Assembly: GCA_039619475.1 (NCBI GenBank)
Contig: CM077115.1
Location: forward strand, 479,892,400 to 479,956,399
DNA: 64,000 nucleotides
Direction: 5' to 3'
DNA from: Icerya purchasi
Lineage: Eukaryota > Arthropoda > Insecta > Hemiptera > Monophlebidae
Below are positions 46,241-58,016 of the stretch, piece by piece; within the stretch, counting starts at the first letter, position 1; each line of letters opens with the position of its first letter. The notes under the pieces are model-generated. The model was given only the letters and a program-made list of their open reading frames with translations, made no database searches and was not told where the DNA came from. A program made the translations under genes and the position numbers.

Positions 46241-47390
46241 AAAAAAAGTATATTATTATCTCTCAAATGGTAACACGAGAGCTTTTTTCAATGCCGGACA
46301 AACTTTGTTTTTTTGTTTTTTGTAAGCTAGAGTTGGAAGAACTAGTCACTGTGTGCTACTCTTTATACCATCCTAAGTAGTTAAATAGTGAATGTCAATG
46401 TTGGATTCGAGTTTCTATTGTATATATTTTTTCCCCAATTAAACTTTAATTTTACTTAGTGCCGTTTTGAACCCACAATACCGTTTATTAAATTGCATTT
46501 GATATTTTTTTTACAGTTTCAATTTTGAATTTTGAATTTGAAGTTTATCATATCTCGTTTTAATCCGACCCACGTTTTGCTGCTCTTATTAACAGTTAAA
46601 CAAAGACTATAATAAAAGTGTTTTTTTTGTTGTTTTTTTTTTGGGGGGGGGGGGGTCCCCATTCTGGACATAACCAGTGGAGCAAGTATATTTAACATAA
46701 TCTTGTATGTTAGTTATAAAATTATTGTGTGTAAGTGTAGTGGGTGCTTAGCAATAAACACAGATTTTTCTTTTTTATAATTTATATAAGTTGTAAGGGA
46801 AAGTAACGGTGATGTTGGTACATAGTCACCGTTACATTGTATGCACTTTAATTAGCTTATCAATTAATACAGAATTATATTTAAATTAAATACTATACGT
46901 ATGTGTTTATGTATATAAACTAGCAAAAATAAACTCTACAATGATGGTTTGTTTTTTGTTGTTTTTTTTGGGGGGGGGGCGTCAAAAATTCAACCCATCG
47001 ACAAACGATGATGATTTTTATTTCGAAAGTGAATTTGCTTCCAAGCAGGAGTACAATTCAGAAAGTAACGATTTTTACGCTGCAGAATCTGATAAAAAAA
47101 AAAAAAAAAACTCTACAAACGTAACATGTATAAGCAGTAGAAAGATGAACCGCCTCATACCATAAGAATTCTTGTTCATAATTTGGTTAGATATAGTATT
47201 TTAAAAGGTTATTTATTTATTAACTGCAGCCTAATTTTATTTTATATTAATACTGTCGTTCTGCAGTTGCAACACAATTATGTTGAGAGTCATTTATAAA
47301 GATCGGAATGAAAATTGTCACCATTCTCTTGCCTATTCGCAATTTTCTCACTGAACATTCCGCGCTAACCTCGACCCGCTACTTTCAATA
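46241..47390. other. Unassigned region with two T/G homopolymer junctions
   Basis: No gene was recognised. The + frame at 46,941-47,165 runs out of a G tract and contains an acidic stretch but no known domain. The tracts at 46,621 and 46,950 are listed separately. Confidence 0.5.
46619..46656. repeat. T-tract followed by about 13 G
   Basis: 'gttttttttgttgttttttt' runs directly into a G homopolymer. A second copy of the same string and G tract (about 10 G) is at about 46,947-46,979. Confidence 0.85.
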
Positions 47391-47399
47391 TTTCCGAAG

Positions 47400-48110
47400 T
47401 AATTTTCCCTGATCCGGAGATTTATAATTTTTTAAAGGCACATCGATTGAAATGTGCAAAATTTGATAATGCGATACGTAGAAAGAATAAATCAGTGGGA
47501 AGAACACCGGCAGATATGTTGAAATGTATCGGTCTAGGAGCAAGCAATTGCTGGCTATTTTAAATAAAATGTACAATGACGATACATTACCGATTGATTT
47601 TAAGAAAAATAATATTATACCAGTTAAAAAAAAAAAAAAAGAAGAAAAAAAGAAGAAAAAAAGAAGAAAAAAAAAGAAAAAAAAAAGTTCTTCACAGACA
47701 TGTTTGCAAAACAGGACAATAGCATTAATGAACGGCGCGTTAAAAATACTATTAATACATAATAAATGCAAGAATAGAGAAAAAGTTAAACACGCAATTA
47801 AGTCCCACCCAGTTCGGATTTTTATAGTAATTATTTAACGTGCTTTGAACATAAACAAAAAAATAACAGCGTGCTATACAGATTATGGAAAAAAGAAGTT
47901 TGTGACAGAGTAACTCACACGAAACTAACAAGTATACTACAGAAATATAATTTAGACGAAAATAATACGAGATTAATTAAAAATCCTTGCTGGAAACAAA
48001 CAGCCAATATTAAAATCAAAAATAAATATTCCGCTGAAAAGGGCGAAAAACACCTTTTCCTTCCCGCTGAACGATTTGCAAAATTTTGCGTACATTTATA
48101 GGAAAAAAAT
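47400..48110 (+). pseudogene. RTE-like LINE reverse transcriptase fragment
   Basis: 'LLAILNKMYNDDTLPIDFKK' followed by a lysine-coding A/G tract and 'NRTIALMNGALKILLIHN' matches the RT N-terminal motifs ('YRTISLMSH..KILLRI'). After a frame change at about 47,865, 'HTKLTSILQKYNLDENNTRL' and 'NPCWKQTANIKIKNKYS' match the motif before 'GVRQGC'. About 250 residues of the domain are represented, with at least two frame changes and an expanded A/G tract. Confidence 0.7.
47627..47688. repeat. Purine tract (A-rich with GAAGAAA units)
   Basis: About 60 bases of pure A and G on the + strand interrupt the LINE fragment where the family encodes a short 'PKKKG' stretch, so it probably arose by slippage in an A-rich codon run. 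Confidence 0.9.
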
Positions 48111-49180
48111 GAACTAAAATACACTATATCGGTTCCAAAAATTAACCCAGAAACTAACGATTTTCACACACGCAAGTGTCGCTGGAACTGTATGCCTCCG
48201 GTATGCTGTCGCGAATTCGTAAGATTAATCTAACTATACTATCCCCGCTGCCAAAATTAATATCCCACCCCTTGTTGTATGTCTCCGAAAATCCTATGGT
48301 ATGCCTTCAAAATTAGCAAATTATACCGATACCAAAAATTAATTTAGAGATCTTTCTACCATTTTTACCGATCGTAAATAAAGCTTTTTTTTTCTTTCAA
48401 AGCGCCACTATTGTAATATCCTACGAAAGCGCACTCTCGCACACACTAATACCAGAGAACACAATTGGACATCGGGTTTGGGACAATTGCGTAACGCCAG
48501 CATATCACAAAAAATCGATTAAGCCATTTGAAGTATAAGAAAACACTTGCAAAAAATCTCATTGTGACAGTTACTCTACATTCCGTTAATTCTGCGAAAA
48601 CTACTCTTCAAGCTCTCTCCAAATCGTGTTTCAAGCGAAATTATATTAATTCATTTTTTAACAAATGGCGCGCTCAACGAACGTACGTAAAATCAACAAC
48701 GAGAAATTTAAATTTGTTACTAACGAAAAATCAGTTCTAATGAGAAAGAATCGAATTAAATGAAAATATTTAAATTTAAAAAAGGAACTCCTAAATCCGC
48801 ATACATTTTTCCCATAGAGGAAATAAAATACTTTCACCACTGTTACACGCCTCTGAGGTGGCAGGTTATCAACATTATTTTCTAAAGAAAAAAATACACT
48901 ACTTACAAAGTTCGACTGCAGAATGTCATTAAGAAGTCGTAAGCAACACCTGCAGGATAAAACGGTTTCCTAAATGAACCGCACAGACATTAACTGCAGC
49001 AGCTGGTAGCGGATAATTAAAAAATTTTGAAATAGCTGAAAAAATTCGCTCAGCGTCATTCCGATGAAACCGAATTTTATCGAAACAAAGTAATATCAGC
49101 GAATTTGTTTTCTACCGTTCTTGTTCGGAAATGATCCAAAAAAGAATGTCGATAATTTTTAAAAATTCGAAAAACTTACA
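48111..49180. other. Unassigned region
   Basis: No gene or known repeat was recognised. 'tacgaaagcgcactctcgc' at about 48,421 recalls the GC-rich motif of the palindrome arms, but it is a single copy. Confidence 0.5.
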
Positions 49181-49336
49181 ATTTCCCCGGAAAAACAGCT
49201 AATAAAATTAAGAGCTCAAAATGAACTATAAAATATAATCCGGTCTCAAATGACAAATATTTCCCCGAAAAAACAGCTAATAAAATTAAGAGCTCAAAAT
49301 GAACTATAAAACATAATCCGGTCTCAAATGACAAAT
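49181..49336. repeat. Tandem duplication of a 78-bp unit
   Basis: 49,181-49,258 and 49,259-49,336 share 'aaaacagctaataaaattaa', 'gagctcaaaatgaactataa' and 'aatccggtctcaaatgacaa' with very few differences, so the duplication is recent. Confidence 0.9.
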
Positions 49337-49520
49337 ATTTGGCGACACCACCCGGCTTTAAATGTACGATATATTAATGATGCCATCGTCATTTTCATGC
49401 CGTCAGGGATAATAAAAAAAATCATGCACATTTTTGTGTTACGTTTTTACATAACGTTTAAAAACGTAACAATTAAAATGGACTCTTCTATAAGGCCACG
49501 ACAGGATCGGAAGTGTAATA

Positions 49521-50798
49521 CTACCCTGATCAAAAAGTTTCAGGAATTTGTTCAGAAAAGTAAAAATACCGGTTTATTCACCCAAACTGATTTTGTCCCC
49601 TTCGAAGTACTCTCCACTGACTCTGCAACGCACTTATGATCCAATTTCCAAAACATCTGTTATACTCAGTTTTTTGTATGGCCATCAGAGCCATCTTCAA
49701 TTTTTCTATTATCTCCTCTCGGCTGCTGAAACGCGTTCCCCGGAGCGGGTTCTTGAGTTGATCGAACCGGAAGAAGTCGCAGGGAGCTAAATCAGGCGAA
49801 TTCGGTAGTATTCGTTCTATTCTTTGGCAAAAAATCACGAATAGCGACAGCACTGTGCGACGGTACGTTATCGACGTGCAAAACCCAGGAATTGTTTATC
49901 CACAAATCCTGTCTTTTTTGGCGGATTACTTCATGCAAACAAATAATAATCCTTGCTGACTGTCTGACGTTCTCTAAGAATTCACGGTGCACAACGCCGT
50001 TGTAATCAATGAAACCCGTAAGCACCACCTTTATTTTCGACTGACAACGACATGTTTTTTCAGTCTGGGCTCATTTAGCGTACACCATTCACTCGCTTGA
50101 TGTCTGGATTGCATGTCATACTCATACACCCACACCAAGTCTCCAATAATGATGCGTCTGATGAATGTTGGATCGGATTTGGACTGAGAAATCATGTCTT
50201 TCGCGATGTTAACGCGGTCCTTTTTTTGCATGAAATTCGGATCTTTCGGTACCAGTTCTGCAGCAACACGTCTCCAGCCTAAATCGTTTAATAAAATGTC
50301 TTGGACGGATCCACAACCGATATGTATGTCCTCTGACAGCTCCCTAATGGTCAACTTGGGATTTTCGGCCAGCATTTCTTTGATTTCATCGATGTTTTTT
50401 CGGTTTTTGATATCGATAGCCTACCACTGCATTCGTCATCTTCAACGGACTCAAGACCATTTCTGAAGCATTCGTGCCACACGTAAACATTTGTTCTCGA
50501 TAGAGTATCGTTGCCAAAACACTTTTCTAACATTTCCAAGATTTTCGTTCAATTCGTTTTTAATACAAAATTTAATCCAAACTCGTTGATGCAAAGTTAA
50601 TTCCATTTTTAAAATCGTAAAAAATCGAAACACAAAACAGATGTATTAAAAATGGCATAGCCTTTACAGATGTCGAGCTGCGACACTGAAATTTGGCCGG
50701 AATATAAATGACAGTGTGGCAACTTAAAAAAAAAAATTAAACCGCGTGACCGGTAGCGCCACCCAGTGGCCATTCCTGAAACTCTTTGATCAGGGTAG
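49521..50798 (-). mobile_element. Mariner element with both terminal inverted repeats and TA target duplication
   Basis: The left end CTACCCTGATCAAAAAGTTT and the right end (reverse complement CTACCCTGATCAAAGAGTTT) match over about 27 bp, and both are flanked by TA (49,519-49,520 and 50,799-50,800). At 1,278 bp it is a typical full-length mariner. The transposase inside is dead. Confidence 0.95.
49578..50606 (-). pseudogene. Mariner transposase pseudogene
   Basis: The ATG is at 50,606. 'LHQRVWIKFCIKNEL' and 'NVYVWHECFRNGLESVEDDE' represent the N-terminal DNA-binding half. 'LTIRELSEDIHIGCGSVQDI' is the second helix-turn-helix. Catalytic residues lie in 'IIGDLVWVYEYD', 'LHVDNVPSHSAV' and 'SPDLAPCDFFRF'. 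The C-terminal 'LRGTRFSS' also fits the family. At least four frame changes (about 50,530, 50,390, 50,040 and 49,810) disrupt it, so no active protein is possible. The surrounding ends are intact and could be mobilised in trans only by a related transposase. Confidence 0.92.
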
Positions 50799-50800
50799 TA

Positions 50801-53800
50801 TTTAAGATGCAGTATAAAATTTATTTAAAAAATTTATAAATTACAACTGAAAAATAAGCTAAATTGTTTGTAGTTGACAAGAATGATGAAATGCACATAT
50901 TGATATAAATTTGGACTATATTAACAGTTGCCCCTATTCCAGGAGCCACTTGATATGATTTCTCCGCGTTGAGGACCCTTTTCTGGAAGCCCCGATTACC
51001 TGGTACCTAATCTCATTCTTTGAGATTAGTATTAGGCTTATCTTTTATATTTTATTTACTTATATTTTTTTAAATCTTTGCCCGCGGCGGGTCCGAGCTT
51101 TTCCCGTCGGGAAATTTCACCACGCTGACGCGCAAATGTTCTCCCCTATTGGAAACGAAAAAACCTCATTATGCAGACTCAATGTGCAATGTGCTTTTCT
51201 CGGTCAACTGAAAACTAGTGAACGGTTTTTATTTGACACTTCGCGAACTGCAGCCCACATTTTTTATTTTGTTTTGGCTGAAATTGTTTTACCTTCGCTA
51301 TAGATGTTTATAGTTAATTTTGGTGCACTTATTTTTGCACTGAAACCTTTATTCTACGCGATTAGCTTTTTCGGTTATCCTTCTACGAAATAGATTCAAT
51401 GCAGTTTTCCTTTTTAAAACGTCTAAAAATATCATAATCGCAGTACTTGTTAGATATTTAGTCATTTTGAAATCTGACCTTTAAACTTTTTTTTACTATT
51501 AAAAATTGCCGCTACTTGACACAGTTAATAAATATTTCAATCCATACATGACACCTTTGCTGCATTTATTCCCAATTATTCAGGATAAAATTTGTATTGC
51601 CGGCTGCAAAAATTCAGCAAATTGTCAATGATGTTAGTGTAGCGTACATACCTGAAGTACACCGATTGCGTTGTATTGCAAAAATCCAGCCAGCTTGATA
51701 ATGATTCATTACGTGTTCGAATATTAGTTTGACGCATGAATTAATGTCTTCTTTGCTTCCTTTCAGCACTGATACGTTCAGATATATATATATTTTTTTA
51801 TTGAAAATGATTTTTATACGTGTGTTTTTAAGAGCCTTTTTCCAGTAATAAATAAAATTGACAAAAAGCCATTTTCTCCTCAATTTTTAGGCTGTAATAT
51901 TAATTCCTAAAGTGCCGATACTAACGTGACTTACTGTACATAATAGCAACGACTGGCATCTATTTCAGACCACCAAACTATGCAGAGCCATAATTCTGCA
52001 GTAGTAAGACCCATATTACGGTAAGCAATGTGAACAGGTTTTTATTTTTTTTTTGGCTGCTTATTGTAGCAAGTTGTCTGGGAAACTGGAGTATGTAATT
52101 CAATTATTTAATAAGTTTTTATATATCAGATTTTCAAAAAGTAATTTTTTTCATTATACATAAAATTCACAATTTCTAACAACTTTAGTTAATTTCTCCA
52201 TGAGTTTAAAGGAATAGCTATTCGACAAATTCGTTTGTCTATCAGTACGTGCTAGTCTCATGAGCTACCGAACCAATTTTGTTCCAGTTTTCACCAGAGT
52301 GAATGATGCCCCTGCAAAAGGTTTTAGTGCATTATTTATAAGTTTCTGGTATGATTTAGCCGAGCTTTGGAAGTTTTTGTCAATGAAGTGAGGAAAATAG
52401 AATAAAATAATAAAAAAAAAAGATTGAATAAAATGTTTACTATGATAAATATAAACATAAACTCTAGATAACGTACTATTAATTTCTGGCACAAGTAAGA
52501 ACACCGCGTTCTCTTTTTCCTTTTTCGTTATTCAAATCCTTAAACCTCTATAACAGGATTTCAACATACGAGCTGCGCTCCTAGCCTAGCTGTTGTAAAT
52601 AGCACGGAGAGTTTAAAAATAGAGATGTCCTTTATTACTTTTTACAGAGAAATAGAGAATGCTGCAACAAAATTTTTAATAGTTGCTACCGAAAATGTTA
52701 TTTACACTCGTAAGGAAAATTATTCATATTTAAGTTTTAAGTCCTTGCTTAACTCTAATGCTGTCGCGGTAATAAATTAATTTTTAAAAAATACTCCACG
52801 GAGAGGTCGAAAGACGCAGAACAAAACAGGCATGGAGATGTTCCCTTAAATAATTATGGGTGTGACCACCTCACAACGATTTAGAATGGAGTATTTCGCG
52901 TAAGTTAAAAAAGTGGAAACTTGCTGATTTTATATACCTATTTTTAAAAACATGGCTGTATATGTCCTTTAATTGAACGAAAAAAAGGATCAGAAATCTT
53001 CAGCTAAATGTGAAGACCGATATTAACGATGATAAACAGGTTTCCCAGAGGGCAAGAGAATCTTTACGTGAAAACTAAAAAATAAAAATTATTCACATTT
53101 AAAGCAGAAGGATGCAAGAGGGAAACTAGTTGGACAGTTCATAGAATAAGTGAATGGTAAAGAAGAAGTAAAAAACGAATGATTTTAGTGATGAAAGCAA
53201 TCTGACTTTCAGAAATAAAACTCACTTAACTCTATAGGAAGTATCTGAGCAAAGAAGGTAGTTTTTTCAGGAAGTAGCTTTATAACGTAGACATAGCATT
53301 GAATCGCGCATAATTGCAAGTATTAATTACGCAAAAACGCGTTACATCGTAAATAATTCTTTATAATAATCTTTTAATTTTTTTAAATATTTCAATACAC
53401 AATTGAATTATACAGTGTACTATGCTCCATAAAGAAATATATTTTATTAGAATATTTTGAAAACTAAAATTGCAAAAAAATTAATAATAAGTGCAACGCC
53501 GGGAATTTAAACTTTTCCCCAGAAATATTATTTACATTCAAATCTTAAACCACTGCCAACTACTATGGTTTGCTATTGCGGAATATACTTGAAGATTGTT
53601 TTATTATAATATTCTCGAAAGGGAAAATTAAGCAAAGGAAATAAATCTTTTATAAAAATACACAGAATTCAACGCATAAAAAGAAGAAAAAAATTCAATA
53701 TTTAAAAAGGTATTAATATAGCGAGTAAGTAAATGAGACACACATTTATAAAATAAACGAATATAATAAAAATAGTGAATAAAGAATAAAAAACAGATAA

Positions 53801-54540
53801 CAACAATGGTCAGTGGCACTTATTTTTAGGTAGGGAGGATCGCCAGCCGAGGGCAATGCCCAACAGCGGCACTTAGTTGACTATAATGAATATTTTGGCA
53901 AAGAACGTATAAATTTACACAGGTAGGAATGTTTACTATATAATACTTATGACCTTTAAATAAAACAAAAAAAATTTCTGTCGATTTCTAGATACGGATT
54001 TGAACGGGTATTACAGGCGAAACCGTGGGTAACAGCTAGTAATGCTATAAATAAAAGCAAGTTTTTTTTTCGATTTTTTTTTTTACGATTATCTAGTTTT
54101 TAACAATTACAATAACAAAGTTGAGTACATACACTTACAGCAAAGTGGCTCCGACTTAATACATCATTTCATCAAGTTATACAATTTCCAACGTTTAAGC
54201 TGTCTTCTAATATCCTCCGCCGAGTGGTGGTCGAGGAGTTGTATGAGTTAATCATTTCAAGAGTAGTTAGTTACGTTGTATGTTATCACGTTTAATTATT
54301 TCAGCGGAGCAGTTGTGCTAAGATTATTCCGATTATTTTCATTTATTGTTTGCCTTATCAGTATTTTTGATTAGTGTTTGTCTAATCGTTCTATTATTTA
54401 ATTCTACGTTTTATTTCGCAATCGTAAATTACAATAGCTTCGTTTCACCAATTTCCGTTGTCTGGGTTTTAATTTTGTTTGTTCATATCTTTTTCATTTG
54501 TATTTGCAACCTTCCAAGCTAATTTTTAACGTTGCGCCGA
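50801..54540. other. Unassigned AT-rich region of 3.7 kb
   Basis: No gene, RNA or clear repeat was recognised. Short frames (51,614-51,883 and 52,265-52,504, both -) have no visible domain. The last 350 bp may be the 5' part of the LINE that follows, inferred from position only. Confidence 0.5.
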
Positions 54541-54561
54541 GCGTCAGACTACCCTCTCAAT

Positions 54562-55236
54562 GTTCCCATTCTGTTTTCTGTTTGGTCATATAGCGAAACA
54601 ATGCCGTAGTGCATCCATTATCTGTTCGCATTGTTCTGATAAATATTCCATTTCAGAGTGCTCCAATATTAACCTTCCCCCAACCTGTCGCAATTGTAAA
54701 GGTCAGCACCCCCAAATAATCGACAGTGTCTAGAGTGGATTCGCCAAAAAGAAATTAAATAGATTATGGCGCACTAGAACATCTCTTTTAAAGAAGCCAA
54801 TTCCTTCAAATCAAAATCCTTAGCATCTGCTGCCTTTTCATACGCCGATCGTGCTGCAGCCTGTAACCCCCTCACTACTAATAAACCTAAAAACTTTTCG
54901 TCTTCCCGATTTTCTCCACCAGTGCAATCTGTCAATAGCAAAAATAAATACTTTCACAAATCCAGCCAAAAGCATCATGTCACGAAACCTGTTCCTCAAT
55001 TTCCGCCTCTTCCTTCCAATCGTTCTCCGCTTCCTTCTAATGGCTGGGCCATCAAAAATTCCAATCCGTATTTGTCAGACAATCCGAAATCTTCTACCGA
55101 CAACTCAATAAGCAATGGTCGCAATTTATCATTCTCGATTATAGAACTCCTCGCAAACCACAATATCCCTACTACCTACACCTTAGTAAACTCTCTCTCT
55201 AATCTTCTGTCTAATCAATTCCTTTCATCTTCTTGA
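54562..55236 (+). pseudogene. LINE ORF1 (gag-like, zinc-knuckle) pseudogene, Jockey/I-like
   Basis: The frame reads 'CFLFGHIAKQCRSASIICSH' (first knuckle, second Cys replaced by Phe), 'CSDKYSISECSN' and 'PPTCRNCKGQHP'. After a stop and frame changes it continues with 'RQKEIK', 'NISFKEANSFKSKSLASAAF', then a long open Ser/Pro/Asn-rich C-terminus to 55,236 ending 'NQFLSSS'. This is the usual layout of LINE ORF1 with a C-terminal tail after the CCHC array. No ORF2 follows; the palindrome-family segment begins 300 bp later. Confidence 0.75.
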
Positions 55237-55544
55237 AGCCACTAATGTTTATTTTTGAGTCTCTATTATCCCATCCTTTCATATAGTTTTCCCTTTTGTA
55301 TATCCTTTTTTAAGTAACAACCACATATCATAGCAAAAATTATGGATATTGGTTATACTTTGCTTTCAAAGGGTTATGGTCATCACATGTCTGAACCCAT
55401 GTCCAGAGACCCGTACACTTTTTCTATCCTTACGTACTCCTCTAAACAACATCAATCTCTCATGATCAAATTCATGAGCGCAATTTATATACCGCTTTTA
55501 AAGTGTTATGGGCATTACATGACTAAACTCATGGCTAGTGAACC

Positions 55545-57035
55545 GTCAGATTTCATAATTAGGCTGATTCTATAATATTAGACTTGAAAAAATTATTATG
55601 AACGATAAGAGAACTACCGGTAGCAGATGAATGAGAATGAAAGAGTGGCTAATACATTGACAGATTAATTTTTAGAATCGGAGAAACAAAACAGAAGAAA
55701 TAAACAGAAGCGTAAAAGAAAAAATATAGTTAGGCTAATTCTATAATATTTTGACTCGAAAATAAAATATGTACGAAGTGGTGGTGTGTATGTGTGTGTG
55801 TGTGTGTGATATCGCGGTGTTTATTTCGGTGGCGACGGAGCGTGCATGGAATAGTACAGTGTACCTTTGTACAGGTTAACTCAATGCTTGATATGTGTGC
55901 AAGAATGGACGGTGTGCTTTTGCAATGAACAGAGAATACGTAAAAATAAAAATAAAAAAATATCAACGGATTAAGTATAAGATCGGAAGCGGAAAAAGAC
56001 GAAAAATATATATCAGGTGGCGGTGTATATGTGTGCGTGTGTGAACGTGTAGCGATCGTGAACAGGTTTCTATCGGTGGCGTGTGAGAGTGAGCATAGAT
56101 GATCGGCTAGTTAATTTCGAACGAACGACTGGAATTCACCTCACCTGGTGACAGTTTCAACTAGTTGCTGGAACATTTAAATATTTCCATTACATCCGCG
56201 GTCGCGCTTACATAATACATCTTGTAGCAGCACACTCGCCCGCTCTCATTCTATTGATGGAACGTTCAAATATTTTCTTTAAAAATAAAATTTAAAAAAA
56301 AAAAAAAACGCCAAAACGGAGCACGACTCGGAAAATTCCTTTAAATTTTGGGTTCTAAGTGATGAGATTCAAACGTTTTTATCACTCCGGCAAAATTTTC
56401 CCCTCCCAACCTCGAAAAATTAAAATTAAAAAGTATGTTACATATATTACACGCAGAGTCATGTATAATACATACACATGATGATAGAAGGCGCGTGTAT
56501 TGGAAAGCGAGTACACTTTCATGGTGTTTAAGGCTATGTTGAATATATGCGTGGAAACGGTGCGAGCGCATTTATAGATAACAGTATGAACGGGGAATCG
56601 TGAAAATTTGAAGAAATTTTGGGGAAACTTGGGTGAATTTTAACCATATGGATACAAATTGGGGTGAACTTTCAGCACCTGTACGCTAATTGGGGTGAAT
56701 TTTGTCTACCTTGATGGAAATTAGGGATCGAATTAATGGAACTGTCCAGGGGAATCAGGGGTAAACAGGGAAAACTCGGAGGAAATCTGTGAAATCAGGG
56801 GAAACTTGGGGTAACTTTGGGCTCTAAAAGAGAAATTGGGGTTAATTTTTACCACCTGGACATAAATTTGGGTGAAATTTGGACATCTGGACACAAATTG
56901 GGGTGAGTTTTGAGCACCAGGGGACAAATTGGGGTGAATTTTGAGCACCGGGGGACAAATTGGGGTGAATTTTGAGCACCGGGGGACAAATTGGGGTGAA
57001 TTTTGAGCACCGGGGGACAAATAGGGGTTGGTGAC
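55545..57035. mobile_element. P3: one-armed, degraded copy of the palindrome family
   Basis: The order from left to right is outer-arm module ('aaaaattattatgaacgat', about 55,580; again 'taggctaattctataatatt', about 55,730), a TG microsatellite with 'gatatcgcggtg' (55,788-55,822), the 'ggaacnttcaaatatttcc' module (56,100-56,500, homologous to 10,400-10,980), and the 31-bp minisatellite (56,630-57,030). Orientation is that of the right arms of P1 and P2. No mirrored left arm is present. Confidence 0.8.
56630..57030. repeat. 31-bp minisatellite of P3
   Basis: The unit is ggggtgaattttgagcaccg plus ggggacaaatt. The last four units are almost identical; earlier ones are more diverged. It is the same unit as at 25,430-25,700. 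Confidence 0.92.
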
Positions 57036-57077
57036 GTCAGACCTGCCAGCTGTCACATTTATACCCTACTTATTGCA

Positions 57078-57625
57078 CTGATTTCAGAAAAAATAGAGGA
57101 ATTAGAGACTATGTTAAATGAACTGAATGATGTAGAGAAAAAAGCGTGATTAAATATAAATCTAGATAAATCGGAAATGATAGCTTATGGGACTCGAACT
57201 AAAATAATAAAATTAAATAAGGAAATACAAGAACTTGAAAATATTATTTACCTAGGCCAGCTAATATCGTCGAATAATAGTATACAGTAAAAGAGGTAGA
57301 GCACAGAATTACTCTTACATGGAGGAAATACTGGTCTTTAAAACATATTTTCAAAGGGCAATACAGTAATAGATTAAAATGTGAAGTATTGAACAACTGT
57401 GCGATGCCTACTCCATGGTTGTCAGACTTGTACCTTATCAGGTAGCATAATTAATAAAATAAAGAAAACGCAGAATGCGTTGGAGAGATCGTTGTCAGGT
57501 GTTCAGTTAAAGAATAGAGTCAATTTAAAAAATATTAGAAATAAGCTGAAATATATAGTTATAAGTTTAGCAGGGTAATAAAAAGATTAAAATTGGATTG
57601 AGCAGGACACATGACTAGTATATTT
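57078..57625 (+). pseudogene. RTE-like LINE reverse transcriptase C-terminal fragment
   Basis: 'ISEKIEELETMLNELND' then 'LNINLDKSEMIAYGTRTK' and 'ENIIYLGQLISSNNS' is the region after the YADD motif ('IEELQ.ML..L......GL..N..KTK.M' and 'Y.YLGQIIS'). Later, in other frames, come 'WRKYWSLKHIFKG' and 'KTQNALERSLSGVQLKNRVN'. At least three frame changes and several stops are present. Confidence 0.75.
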
Positions 57626-57639
57626 ATAATAAATGAAAG

Positions 57640-57960
57640 CAGGGTAGGCAAAAATTAAGATGGGATGGGGGGGGGGTTAACATGGACATTGGCCCAAGAA
57701 CAATGGAACAGAGGAGTAAGAGAGACCAGATCCTTACACAATCAAAAATAGCCAACAGAAAGAAATCAAGAGCTGGGATAACAGAAGGAGAAGGAAGGGA
57801 GAGAATGAATGAAGCACAGCATGGAGCGAGAATACCGATTTGTAAAAGAAAGGAATAAAAAGAAGCTTGTTCAGTCGAAAGCGACAAACAACCGAACATT
57901 ACATGATCGAGATCACAAAATCATAAAAATGCTTAAAAATAAAACATTTGAGACCAGCTT
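57640..57960 (-). pseudogene. LINE 3'-end fragment, same family as 60.8-62.2 kb
   Basis: The - strand frame contains 'FYSFLLQIGILAPCCASFIL' and 'SLPSPSVIPALDFFLLAI'. These align with 'FYAQMLALGLPAPYCAFYIL' and 'SLPSLSIIPSFSYF' encoded at 60,830-60,950 (-). Only the C-terminal tail after the RNase H and zinc-binding part is present. Confidence 0.65.
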
Positions 57961-58016
57961 GAACGGGCCCGTTTGAGGGAAGCCTTTGCCTGTTATCAGG
58001 GCTAAATAATAATTAT

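Noticed and set aside
47385..47771. 128-aa Phe-rich frame on -
   Set aside because: Antisense of the purine tract and LINE fragment.
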